A model generated the notes under the pieces. It had not been told where the DNA came from and ran no database searches. It saw only the letters and a list, made by a program, of their open reading frames with translations. A stretch of 6,692 bases of DNA, from positions 1 to 6,692 of the forward strand of contig JAJSAJ010000305.1 in NCBI GenBank assembly GCA_024274855.1. The letters run 5' to 3'. The DNA comes from Planctomycetota bacterium (GTDB lineage Bacteria > Planctomycetota > Planctomycetia > Pirellulales > Pirellulaceae). This document shows positions 1 to 6,444 of this stretch, one piece after another. Made by a program: the position numbers and the translations under genes. How positions within the stretch are numbered: the stretch's first letter is position 1; each line of letters starts with the position of its first letter.

Positions 1-1325
1 ATCACAACATTGGCGTCCTCTATCGAAAATGCGACCGGATTGATGAGGCACGGAAGAGCTATACGACCGCACTAGCGATCCACCAGACACTCGCCCGAGA
101 ACACCCGGCGATTCCCGAATACCAGAGTGAAGTGGCGGCAAGTCAGAATAACCTCGGCGCGGTCTATGAGGATACGGGACAAATTGAGAAGGCCGAATCA
201 GCCTACCGCAACGCCGCAAGCTCCTACAAACAGCTGGTCTCGCTCTACCCCAATGCGTGGGAATACGCGGCCAATCGGGCGATCAGTCAAAACAACCTCG
301 GTAGTCTACTGATCAAGAATAATCGCTTTGAGGATGCGGAACGGAATCTCCGTGAAGCGGAATCCGAACTGAACCGACTCGTCAAATGCCAATCAGGAAT
401 TGCTTCCTATCTCGAACATCTGGCAGTTGTCTACGAGAATCTCACACTACTGTACGATCGATCGCAACAAACCGAAAAAACAGACATAGCCCTCGCCGCT
501 GGAAATCACACTCGCCGAAAACTGCTTCGACAGTTTCCGAACCAGACAAGATACAAAGTGGACTACGAGGAAGCACTTGAGCGGTCATTCGATCTTCATT
601 GGTCAAATCGCCAACAAGCACTTGCGCTAGAAGACCTTGAAAGATTGGCTGAATTCATCGAAACAATGGCCGACGATCCAAAACTCGATGCTTCGGAACT
701 GATTCCAATGCTCCTGAATACGGGAGCATGTTTTTTCCAGGCCGGTCAGGCTAAGCACGCAATCAGCTTTCTTGATCGCGCGTTGACGCTAGTCCAATCG
801 ACACCCGAACTTCCAGAACGCGATCTGTTGCGAACTGAGTTACTGGCTCGACGTGGAGAATCTCATGAACTGGCAGGCGAGTTCGTCGCGGCTACCGCGG
901 ATTGGCGTCAGGTGCTGCAGTCGAGCGGCCAACCGAGCAGCAGGACGCGAGGCACTCTTCATCTTGCCTACTGCCTGGCACATGGCAAACACTACTCCGA
1001 AGCCGTCGCGGATGTCGACAAACTCGCCGAAGAAATTGCGGATGCCCCAATCTTTCTGTTCATGGCCGCCCGCGTTTTAGCCGTCGCCGCGTCCCAAAGT
1101 GAACGGGATTCTCGAATCCCCAAAACTAAACGCTATGAACTGGCTCAACACTATCGCCAGAAAGCCGTCCGCACACTCCGAAAGTGTGCCCGGCTCGGTT
1201 TCTTCCAGACTTCGGAAAACCGCCGACTAATGGAGGAGGACGAGGATCTCGCTCGCCTGCATTCGGAGGACTCGGCGGACGCATTCATCCGCCAACTCGA
1301 AGAGCGGTCGAAAAACGATGGCTGA
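1..1325 (+). CDS. TPR-repeat protein, C-terminal part (probable planctomycetal Ser/Thr kinase-TPR protein), 5'-truncated by window edge
   Basis: The frame is open from base 3 to a TGA at 1323-1325, giving 440 visible residues. No in-window start is needed: repeat sequence already runs through the first codons, so the gene begins upstream. The first 100 or so residues hold tandem helical repeats with a 48-residue period. The motifs NIGVLY, NNLGAVY and NNLGSLL recur at equal spacing, each followed by a GxxxxA-type helix and an 'ehP...Y' or 'lyPnaweY' turn. More diverged TPR-like helices follow (TGACFFQAGQAKHAISFLDRAL, split by eye into NTGACFFQAG and HAISFLDRAL; LAYCLAHGKHYSEAV). The last 45 or so residues (LGFF...ENRRLMEEDEDLARL) match the 'dpDLdpLR...F..Ll' tail I know from planctomycetal kinase-TPR proteins. 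The missing N-terminus is therefore probably a Pkn-type kinase, but no kinase motif is visible here. The TPRs would act as a protein-protein interaction scaffold. The alternative is a stand-alone TPR protein. Confidence 0.88.
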   Translation, partial: HNIGVLYRKCDRIDEARKSYTTALAIHQTLAREHPAIPEYQSEVAASQNNLGAVYEDTGQIEKAESAYRNAASSYKQLVSLYPNAWEYAANRAISQNNLGSLLIKNNRFEDAERNLREAESELNRLVKCQSGIASYLEHLAVVYENLTLLYDRSQQTEKTDIALAAGNHTRRKLLRQFPNQTRYKVDYEEALERSFDLHWSNRQQALALEDLERLAEFIETMADDPKLDASELIPMLLNTGACFFQAGQAKHAISFLDRALTLVQSTPELPERDLLRTELLARRGESHELAGEFVAATADWRQVLQSSGQPSSRTRGTLHLAYCLAHGKHYSEAVADVDKLAEEIADAPIFLFMAARVLAVAASQSERDSRIPKTKRYELAQHYRQKAVRTLRKCARLGFFQTSENRRLMEEDEDLARLHSEDSADAFIRQLEERSKNDG

Positions 1326-1734
1326 ACCACGGACAGATTGGCTCGCGAACCGTCGTGGAACTCGGAACAGAAAGCAATTCCGTCAAATATCCTTATTTTC
1401 GCCTGTCGGAACTTCTTCTCATTTTGCCATACGGATTCCAGAGAGACCCGTTAATTGGATCGTGTCCGTTGGCCGCTCGACTTTGTCAAAACACTTAACG
1501 TTCATTGAGTTTTGTAGTGCAGGGCGCGGCCGGCACCTCTACAGAGGCATCGGCGGTTCCCCCATTGCTATTTGAATGCGTCCGACTCCGAGGCGGCATG
1601 TTTTTGCTTCCCCCGAGAGCCGATGTGCGGCATAATGTGTGGGCACGAGGCGAGAACTCAATGAGTCGCCAAATCTAGTTTGCGTGGACAGGCTTGTTTC
1701 GACTGCGAGTACTTAAGAAAAAGGGGATGGGACA
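1326..1734. other. Intergenic stretch of 409 bp, no convincing gene
   Basis: This lies between the TPR protein and the basic secreted protein. Short open frames exist (for example 1318-1575 on the plus strand), but they lack a Shine-Dalgarno sequence, recognisable domains or sensible composition. I see no strong hairpin followed by a T-run after 1325, so termination of the TPR gene is not explained by an obvious intrinsic terminator. A TATAAT-like CATAAT sits at 1631-1636, but no good -35 box is at proper spacing. The promoter of the downstream gene is presumably in the last 150 bp or so but cannot be placed. Confidence 0.5.
1721..1726 (+). promoter_or_regulatory. Shine-Dalgarno site for the basic secreted protein
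   Basis: AAGGGG lies 8 nt before the ATG at 1735 and supports that start. The resulting N-terminus is a clean signal peptide. Confidence 0.65.
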
Positions 1735-2520
1735 ATGAGACTTGTGACCGTTTTTGTCGGAGTGGCGTTCTTGGTCGCTTCGTCTGCAGGCTTTGTTGCC
1801 GCAAAAGGCAAAGATAAGCCCAATCAAATCGGGCAGAAAAAATCGGTGGTCGGAGCGATCCTCAAGATCCGCACGAAACCTCGCATGGTCGTCGTTGAAC
1901 CGCGAAGCGGCAGCGCACAACTACAAACCCAACAGGCTATTACCCAGAAAAAACCAAAACGGATGGCGTTTGGGATCGATGACGATACCATCATCGTGAA
2001 CACCGGTGCATCACAACAAAAGGGCGCAAAAGGGAACCCGAACAAACAAGGGCTGCGACCTCAAGCCGAACTGGAGGTTGGCCAACAAGTGCGTGTCGTC
2101 TATGTAATCGTCAAGCCGACATGGCATCAGAATCAAGGGGATCAAGCAACTGCGGGTCAGAAACCTCACCAGAACCAGAAAATCAAAGCTCGCCAGGGAC
2201 GGAAGACCAAACCGGGCAAGAAACAGAAGGTCAAACCGGGACAAGACGATGGCGATACACCAGGTCAATTCGACGATGATGACGATGAGGTTGGCCAGCA
2301 GGGCGACGCGAAAAGAATCGACGGCAGCAAAGGAACCCCAAACCAGCATCACAAAGTCAAGCCAGGGCAGAAAGACAAAATTAAGCCGGGACAGAAGGAT
2401 CGAGTTAAACCCGGTCAGAAGGATCGGTTCAAACAAAAACGACGTCCGCGACGTCGACTGCAAGCGATTCGCATCGAAATCCTGACCCCGGGAACACAGC
2501 AAGGGAATCAGGATAAGTAA
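1735..2520 (+). CDS. Secreted, highly basic K/G/Q-rich protein with tandem KPGQ repeats
   Basis: The protein has 261 residues. The start is set by the upstream purine-rich site and by the signal peptide that follows: Arg2, a hydrophobic core over about residues 3-20, and likely cleavage after Ala-Ala at 22-23. Residues about 33-131 alternate hydrophobic strands (SVVGAILKI, MVVVEP, FGIDDDTIIV, ELEVGQQVRVVYVIV). They resemble the small OB-like 'expression/timing' beta-barrels such as DUF5666, where a 'd-T-i' strand is followed by 'dLkvGd.V'; this match is by eye only. From about 130 the chain is low complexity and rich in Lys, Gln, Gly and Pro. It has an acidic cluster (five Asp then Glu, 180-185) and three tandem copies of an 8-residue unit [KR]-[VI]-K-P-G-Q-K-D at 207-230, with diverged KPG copies at about 157-172. 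The end is Arg-rich (KRRPRRRLQ). The tail could bind an anionic partner such as nucleic acid or cell-surface polysaccharide (inference). The function is unknown. A strong terminator follows. Confidence 0.85.
   Translation: MRLVTVFVGVAFLVASSAGFVAAKGKDKPNQIGQKKSVVGAILKIRTKPRMVVVEPRSGSAQLQTQQAITQKKPKRMAFGIDDDTIIVNTGASQQKGAKGNPNKQGLRPQAELEVGQQVRVVYVIVKPTWHQNQGDQATAGQKPHQNQKIKARQGRKTKPGKKQKVKPGQDDGDTPGQFDDDDDEVGQQGDAKRIDGSKGTPNQHHKVKPGQKDKIKPGQKDRVKPGQKDRFKQKRRPRRRLQAIRIEILTPGTQQGNQDK
2353..2424 (+). repeat. Three tandem 24-bp coding repeats (KPGQKD units)
   Basis: Units at 2353-2376, 2377-2400 and 2401-2424 each encode [KR]-[VI]-K-P-G-Q-K-D. A partial fourth copy (cggttcaaa, Arg-Phe-Lys) follows. 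The copies differ at several bases, including many third-codon positions (cca/ccg/ccc; ggg/gga/ggt), while the protein is nearly unchanged. They are therefore not a fresh slippage product and appear to be kept at the amino-acid level. A diverged single unit lies upstream around 2227-2250. Confidence 0.85.
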
Positions 2521-2552
2521 TCGATTCCAGCTCGCCAGGGCCCATTTCGACA

Positions 2553-2590
2553 TCAGCCAAGGTCTCACAAGACCTTGGCTGATTCGTTTT
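2553..2590 (+). terminator. Rho-independent terminator after the basic secreted protein
   Basis: A perfect 13-bp stem (2553-2565 pairs with 2570-2582) closes on a 4-nt loop, CACA, and is followed by TTCGTTTT. It starts 32 bp after the stop codon at 2520. The minus-strand side has no U-run, so it should mainly stop plus-strand transcription before it enters the convergent sigma-factor gene. Confidence 0.9.
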
Positions 2591-2625
2591 GTGCTTCCGC
2601 TCGGCCATACCTGGGCGGTGCCCCG

Positions 2626-3249
2626 TCATTCGGTCGGCATATTCGCCTCGAGGTGATCCCAAACTGCACGGATCCGCTGCATCTTGCGCTCGATCGTTCT
2701 GGTAGCACAATTCAGTTCGTCGGCAATTTCCTCGTTGGTATAGCCTTCCATTCTCTTTAGCGCAATGTCTTGGAGTCGCTCGTCGCCGAGTTGCTCCATC
2801 AGTCTCTCGAGCATCTCGCTTACTGAGGCAGCAAACTCGGGAGTCGGTTCCTCGCCGATCACTTCGCCGATCCCAACATGCGGATCGCTCTCGCGAGTAG
2901 GCTGAAACACGGACTCTCCCCGAGTTCGGCCGGAGCCTCGTTTCGCGGCGAACTGACGCCGGCGTTGTGCGTGGATTTTACGCGCTGTGATGGTAACCAG
3001 TACCTTCCACAAATCACTGCTGTACTCAAGCTTGGGAAACCGATTCTTGGCAACTCCGTCACAGAAGCTGTTGAAGGCACTGAGCACGACATCCTCTTCG
3101 TCGAAGACTCGACACGGCAAGTCAGCGAGTCGCCGACGTGCCAAGCGAAGAAGCTTTTCGAAATAGGCTTCCCAAAGCACTTGAGCGGCATCCATATCGC
3201 CACTCTTCAGGCGGCCGATCCAAGTCGTCATGTCTTGATCATTGGACAT
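2626..3249 (-). CDS. ECF-type RNA polymerase sigma factor
   Basis: This 207-residue protein has the two-domain layout of extracytoplasmic-function sigma factors, which direct RNA polymerase to a specific promoter set. Region 2 covers about residues 8-95, with W-hydrophobic helices, a DEEDVV-SAF segment (50-60) corresponding to the core-binding region 2.2, and FPKLEYSSDLWKVLVTITARK as the 2.3/2.4 part (FPKLEY plus WKVLVTITARK). A charged linker follows. Region 4 covers about 145-197, with a helix-turn-helix (GYTNEEIADELNCATRTIER, 169-188) for -35 recognition. The style fits the Sigma70_ECF (PF07638) group common in Planctomycetes, often found near Ser/Thr-kinase/TPR genes. The ATG at 3249 has AGAAGAGG 6 nt upstream on the minus strand. 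No zinc-binding anti-sigma gene lies beside it, so control may be by the kinase-TPR system or by its own expression (inference). The gene converges with the basic-protein gene. Confidence 0.93.
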   Translation of the reverse strand: MSNDQDMTTWIGRLKSGDMDAAQVLWEAYFEKLLRLARRRLADLPCRVFDEEDVVLSAFNSFCDGVAKNRFPKLEYSSDLWKVLVTITARKIHAQRRRQFAAKRGSGRTRGESVFQPTRESDPHVGIGEVIGEEPTPEFAASVSEMLERLMEQLGDERLQDIALKRMEGYTNEEIADELNCATRTIERKMQRIRAVWDHLEANMPTE

Positions 3250-3255
3250 CGGTAA

Positions 3256-3263
3256 CCTCTTCT
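3256..3263 (-). promoter_or_regulatory. Shine-Dalgarno site for the ECF sigma factor
   Basis: On the minus strand this reads AGAAGAGG, 6 nt before the ATG (3249-3247). It supports the start used for the sigma factor. Confidence 0.65.
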
Positions 3264-3636
3264 TTTCTGCGACAGCTGCTTGGCTATCAACACCGACAAA
3301 CGAGTGAAAGCCCCCGGACGAAACTCCCTATCAGCCTTTCGTGCGAGCACCGATCCGGAGCGCGGTTTCGTTCCGTCAACGATCGCAAGTCGGCTGTGCG
3401 GAGACGCATTCCGCCTGAAAGCAGTCTGTCATTCTAGCTCTGAAACACTTCGGAAAACAACCAAATTCCGTCGCTTCCCCTCCGCCAGATTTGCCATCGT
3501 CGTACACCCAGGGAAACCCCAAGGAAAAAGAGGGTTATCCGGGGGGTTCGTGTCGGACAGGTCAATCGTCCGGCCATAGCAAGGGTGGCAAGCAACCCAC
3601 CGGGCAACACGCCCACCACCTCCCACCCTCCACGAA

Positions 3637-3643
3637 AAGGTGA
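3637..3643 (+). promoter_or_regulatory. Shine-Dalgarno site that sets the start at 3648
   Basis: AAGGTGA ends 4 nt before ATG 3648. It favours this start over the in-frame upstream candidate at 3585, which would place a Pro/Thr-rich extension ahead of the signal peptide. Confidence 0.6.
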
Positions 3644-3647
3644 CATC

Positions 3648-4337
3648 ATGACCACTCGTCACACCAACCGCCTGACCATTGTCGCCACCCTGGTCTTCGC
3701 TGCCAGTGCTTCGCAAGCAGTCTTTGCTGCTGAAAAGCCCAAGCCGACTCTGGCTACTCTGGCCCGTGCCTGTGCCGATCTGGGCCTGGCCCGTGCCGCA
3801 AACGTGAAAGCGTGTGCCGAATATCTGCTCCGTGCGGCGTAAGCCAAGAAGACCATCGAGGAAACTCGCACGATCAAACTGGCCAACGATCTTAAGAAAG
3901 CAGAAGTCTACTTCGAGCGTAAGCGTCTGAATCGCCTTTACCGTGACGAGTTCCACAAGCGTACAATGACCGCCGACCGGGCCGCTAAGATCGCTCGCAT
4001 GGGACGCCCGTCCTCAATTGGCCAACTTCAAATCGGGCTGGTCAGCCTGGGTGCGACACAGCCTTGGCCGTATATCCTGACGACCGCAAAATACGATACC
4101 TGCCGCGAACGCATTGAATCAGTCATCCAGCAACAGGGGGTGATCGCCGCGGGAATGGGAACTCGCAACTGCCATGAGATTCAGAGTGCGATCCATGAAA
4201 TGCGGCTGATTTTGAAGCAGCAGGTTCATGAGGTTCGTCCGATGGAATGGACGCACGCCAACACATTTCTGAAGAACCTGGCCTACGACGCAAGCCAAAC
4301 TCGAACGAACAGCCAGAACATCTTGGCAAGCCGCTAA
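3648..4337 (+). pseudogene. Secreted protein of unknown function, interrupted by an in-frame TAA at codon 65
   Basis: The start at 3648 is preceded by AAGGTGA (3637-3643) and yields a signal peptide: TTRHTNR, a hydrophobic core, and probable cleavage near FA-AE at about residue 28. The frame reaches TAA at 3840-3842, then continues without another stop to TAA at 4335-4337, for 229 codons in total. Both halves read as one protein. The stop falls inside a helical region (LLRAA-stop-AKKTIEE) that runs on into YFERKRLNRLY. The C-terminal half has the pattern 'WP.iL....yd..R..i', a helical 'ei..a..eM...Lk..v' stretch and 'A..FLk.LayeA'. I recall this from uncharacterised planctomycetal secreted proteins (by-eye recollection, not a search). 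One substitution, for example GAA to TAA, would explain the break. The intact terminator and tail suggest a recent change, a sequence error or readthrough. If translated as written, the product is a 64-aa peptide consisting mostly of signal sequence. Confidence 0.75.
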
Positions 4338-4363
4338 GCGACCCCCGTGAAAACTGATTGAGA

Positions 4364-4402
4364 ACCGAGGCACGGCCCCAAGCCGTGCCTCGGTCGTTTC
4401 TT
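4364..4402 (+). terminator. Rho-independent terminator after the interrupted secreted gene
   Basis: A perfect 13-bp GC-rich stem (4364-4376 with 4382-4394) closes on a 5-nt loop, CCCAA, and is followed by CGTTTCTT. It lies 26 bp after the final stop codon at 4337. This indicates that 4337 is the true end of the gene and that transcription is expected to run past the internal TAA. Confidence 0.9.
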
Positions 4403-4606
4403 GTCACATCTCGAGCCAACGCATTCTCGCAGAACAACGGATAAACTGCCTATTGACGAATGAACGCAAGCAATGCAGATCGCCTACAGAACGAGTGCAC
4501 TTTGCTGAGATTTCATCATCTTTTTGGTTGCATTGTTAGATCGCACTCGACTAAACTGTCACCAAGCCCCGCATGTCATTCAACAACAGACTGGGCAACC
4601 CTGCTC

Positions 4607-4613
4607 AGGGGGA
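4607..4613 (+). promoter_or_regulatory. Shine-Dalgarno site that sets the caspase-like gene start at 4621
   Basis: AGGGGGA lies 7 nt before ATG 4621. An in-frame ATG at 4573 has no such site (ccaagccccgc precedes it), and it would add 16 polar residues in front of the signal peptide. The start at 4621 is preferred. Confidence 0.75.
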
Positions 4614-4620
4614 TACGGTG

Positions 4621-5613
4621 ATGGCCCAGCCAATCAAATCGGGTTTTCTTATTCGCATCAGCCTCATAACTGTCTCCGCACTTCTCGGGCCTTCCGCAAA
4701 TGCCCAGACGCGAAACGACTCCAAACAACCCAAGAGCATTCGTCGCGAGACCGAAACCGATCGGTCAGTGGGCAGGCGTGACAAATGGGCTATCTTGATC
4801 GGCGTGAACAACTACACCTATTTCAGCTCGCTCAAGTACTGCGTCGCGGATGCTCGATTGCTCGAAAGCGTGCTGGTCCAGCGGTGTGGTTTTCCGAAAG
4901 ACAATATCCTGGTCCTGGCTGATGATCAGCCGAAGGCCCAGTTCAAACCGGAAGCCTCGAACTTCCACGTCCAGATTCGGGGTTGGTTGATGCAACCGAA
5001 GGAGAATGATACGGTTCTGGTCTTCTTTTCAGGTCATGGTTTTTTGGACGAACGTGGCCAGTGCTTCCTGGCCCCCCGCGGATGCAGCCGAGCAAACCCG
5101 ATGCTAACGGGGTTTCGGGCAGCTGATCTTCGCGAGCTTCTTCTGCAATGCAAGGCAAAACGGAAACTGCTGATCTTGGATTGCTGCCATGCCGGCAGCG
5201 GCAAGGGCGCATCGAATGGCAACATCGGTGCCACATTCTCCGATGCCGAAGGACTGGTTACTCTGGCCAGTTGCAGCGCCAACCAGGAATCCTACGAATG
5301 GGATGCGAAACAACACGGTTTCTTTACTTACTTTCTGGCCGAGGGGCTTAGGGGTAAGGCAGATGACAACCATGACGGTATCGTCGACTCGGGTGAGTTA
5401 CACCAGTACGTTCAACGTACGGTGCGCAAGCGAGTTCAGAAAGAACTGGGAAAGATACAGACTCCCTATCGAACGGCGGCCGGAACCGGCGAATTCGAAC
5501 TGGCTCGCGTCGGCCAGTCGCCGCAAGCAGGATCGCCTCGGCAAATCGTCAACTCGCTCCACATGAAACTCCAATGGATCCCAAGCGGAGACTTCGTGAT
5601 GGGAACACCCTAA
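4621..5613 (+). CDS. Secreted caspase-like (peptidase C14/metacaspase-type) protein, N-terminal part of a caspase-FGE fusion
   Basis: From ATG 4621 the product is 330 residues up to a TAA at 5611-5613. A signal peptide covers residues 1-28 (hydrophobic core LIRISLITVSALLG, likely cleavage at ANA-Q). The caspase fold spans about 54-297. It opens with DKWAILIGVNNY and has the catalytic His in FFSGHG (His139) and the catalytic Cys in DCCHAG (Cys189 by analogy with the D-x-C-H-[SA]-G motif). The strand LVTLASCSANQESYE lies near the substrate pocket. A complete EF-hand-type loop follows at 248-259 (D-x-N-x-D-G-x-V-D-x-x-E), suggesting calcium binding. Such cysteine proteases cleave after basic residues (metacaspases) or Asp (caspases); the specificity cannot be read here. 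The frame then enters an FGE-type domain (from about 315: WIPSGDFVMGTP) and stops after 16 residues of it. The intact gene was therefore probably a 574-codon fusion to 6345. The truncated protein could still be an active protease. Confidence 0.88.
   Translation: MAQPIKSGFLIRISLITVSALLGPSANAQTRNDSKQPKSIRRETETDRSVGRRDKWAILIGVNNYTYFSSLKYCVADARLLESVLVQRCGFPKDNILVLADDQPKAQFKPEASNFHVQIRGWLMQPKENDTVLVFFSGHGFLDERGQCFLAPRGCSRANPMLTGFRAADLRELLLQCKAKRKLLILDCCHAGSGKGASNGNIGATFSDAEGLVTLASCSANQESYEWDAKQHGFFTYFLAEGLRGKADDNHDGIVDSGELHQYVQRTVRKRVQKELGKIQTPYRTAAGTGEFELARVGQSPQAGSPRQIVNSLHMKLQWIPSGDFVMGTP
5362..5397 (+). other. EF-hand-like calcium-binding loop within the caspase-like domain
   Basis: The twelve codons encode D-D-N-H-D-G-I-V-D-S-G-E. 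Acidic or amide ligands sit at positions 1, 3, 5, 9 and 12, with Gly at 6 and a hydrophobic residue at 8, which matches the canonical EF-hand loop. It is flanked by AEGLRGKA before and LHQYV after, the usual 'adt.gDG.it..EL..Yv' setting in bacterial C14 proteins. Confidence 0.75.
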
Positions 5614-6345
5614 TCAGAAGACGGTCAGAACGACGAGCGACCAGCGCACCGGGTGCGCATCGGCAAGCCATTCTACCTTGGAATCCATGAAGTAACCGTC
5701 GGGTCCTTTCGCAAGTTCGTGGAAGCTACGCGGTTTGAGACAGATGCTGAACGAGGCGGCGGCGCGTTCTCCATTGATCCACAAACGCACGAATACCGCA
5801 TGGCACCTGATGTTAACTGGCGACGCCCCGGTTTTCCACAACCGGACAACGCCCCGGTCGTTTGCGTTTCCTGGAATGATGCCGTGGCATTCTGCCGATG
5901 GCTCAGCCAAAAAGAGAGCCAGCACTATCGCCTTCCGACCGAAGCGGAATGGGAATATGCGTGCCGCGCCGGCAGTCGCACCACATGGTGTTACGGAGAT
6001 GCCGTCGACGACTTGGACGACTACGCCCACTTTGGGAAGGCCGTTCGCGTCGAGTACGATACGCCACCAACCGCTTCTTCCGATGTAACGCAAGCCAACT
6101 CGTTCGGACTTTTTGACATGCATGGCAATGTCAGCGAATGGTGCCAGGATCGGTATGCGAGCGGATACTATCGACGCTCGCAAACCAACGACCCGGAGGG
6201 TCCAGTAAGTGGGTTGAATAGTGTCTATCGAGGCGGAGCGTGGTCGGATCGCGCCGAAGACACTCGGTCTGCCAGGCGTTTTTTTCGGCCTGGCAACCAG
6301 GCCTCGTTCGATATCGGGTTTCGCGTCGCACGCGACGTTCGTTGA
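5614..6345 (+). pseudogene. FGE/SUMF1-like domain, C-terminal part of the caspase fusion, cut off by the TAA at 5611
   Basis: This continues the frame of the caspase gene directly after its TAA and ends at TGA 6343-6345, with 243 codons. It completes the formylglycine-generating-enzyme-like fold (C-type-lectin type). Markers in order are SEDGQNDERPAHRVRI with KPFYLGIHEVTVGSF, WNDAVAFCRWLS, RLPTEAEWEYACRAG, NSFGLFDMHGNVSEWCQDRY, YRGGAWSD, RSARRFF and IGFRVARD. The first strand and 'fvMGtP' lie before the stop, so neither half alone holds the whole domain. In true FGE, two cysteines just before the final R-x-A-x-R segment oxidise sulfatase Cys. Here that place reads AWSDRAEDTRSARR with no Cys, so sulfatase activation is unlikely and a binding or structural role is more likely. 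No ribosome-binding site supports re-initiation; a GTG at 5653 is the first possible start and lacks one. Expression would need readthrough or correction of the stop. Confidence 0.8.
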
Positions 6346-6430
6346 CTCCAGACAGATCTCGGAGACGTCTCACACAGTCACTTGGATGATCCAGAGATGG
6401 CGCAAAAGGCTTTTCCGTACATAACCCCGT

Positions 6431-6436
6431 GGAGGA
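6431..6436 (+). promoter_or_regulatory. Shine-Dalgarno site for the 3'-edge secreted gene
   Basis: GGAGGA lies 8 nt before ATG 6445. This is the strongest Shine-Dalgarno match in the window. Confidence 0.8.
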
Positions 6437-6444
6437 AACAGACC

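Larger units (their letters stand above)
3250..3647. other. Divergent intergenic stretch, about 400 bp
   Basis: This region separates the minus-strand sigma factor from the plus-strand secreted gene and should carry both promoters, but I cannot place either with confidence. Open frames here (including a minus-strand one spanning 3429-3956) antiparallel the downstream gene and show no domain or ribosome site. The last 40 bp are C-rich and T-poor (ccaccacctcccaccctcc) just before the Shine-Dalgarno sequence, giving a largely unstructured leader. Confidence 0.5.

Noticed and set aside
1487..1514. Weak hairpin CAAAAC/GTTTTG as a terminator for the TPR gene
   Set aside because: It is only a 6-bp AT-rich stem with a 16-nt loop, lies 160 bp after the stop codon, and lacks a T-run.
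1318..1575. Possible small gene overlapping the end of the TPR protein
   Set aside because: There is no Shine-Dalgarno site, and the composition and sequence resemble no protein family. It looks like chance open frame.
1502..1664. Ten-base inverted match (1502-1511 with 1655-1664) in the gap before 1735
   Set aside because: The arms are about 143 bp apart with no extension on either side. It is plausible by chance and fits no recognised operator or mobile-element end.
2011..2568. Minus-strand open frame of 185 codons antisense to the basic secreted protein
   Set aside because: Its hydrophobic, Leu/Phe-rich translation is the expected complement of Lys/Gln-rich codons. It also begins inside the terminator stem.
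3429..3956. Minus-strand open frame of 175 codons
   Set aside because: It lies antisense to the start of the secreted gene at 3648, has no ribosome site and no recognisable domain, and reads as the mirror of a coding strand.
4528..4557. Sigma-70-like promoter TTGCAT / TAAACT before the caspase-like gene
   Set aside because: Spacing is 18 bp, but the -35 box matches only about three of six positions. It is not strong enough to report as a feature.
5614..6183. Minus-strand open frame of 189 codons antisense to the FGE domain
   Set aside because: The plus strand carries clear FGE motifs throughout. The antisense frame has no domain or start signal.
6200..6345. Variable region of a diversity-generating retroelement at the FGE C-terminus
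   Set aside because: The C-type-lectin-like fold at a gene end is the right place, but the window shows no reverse transcriptase and no template repeat. It would need the flanking sequence.
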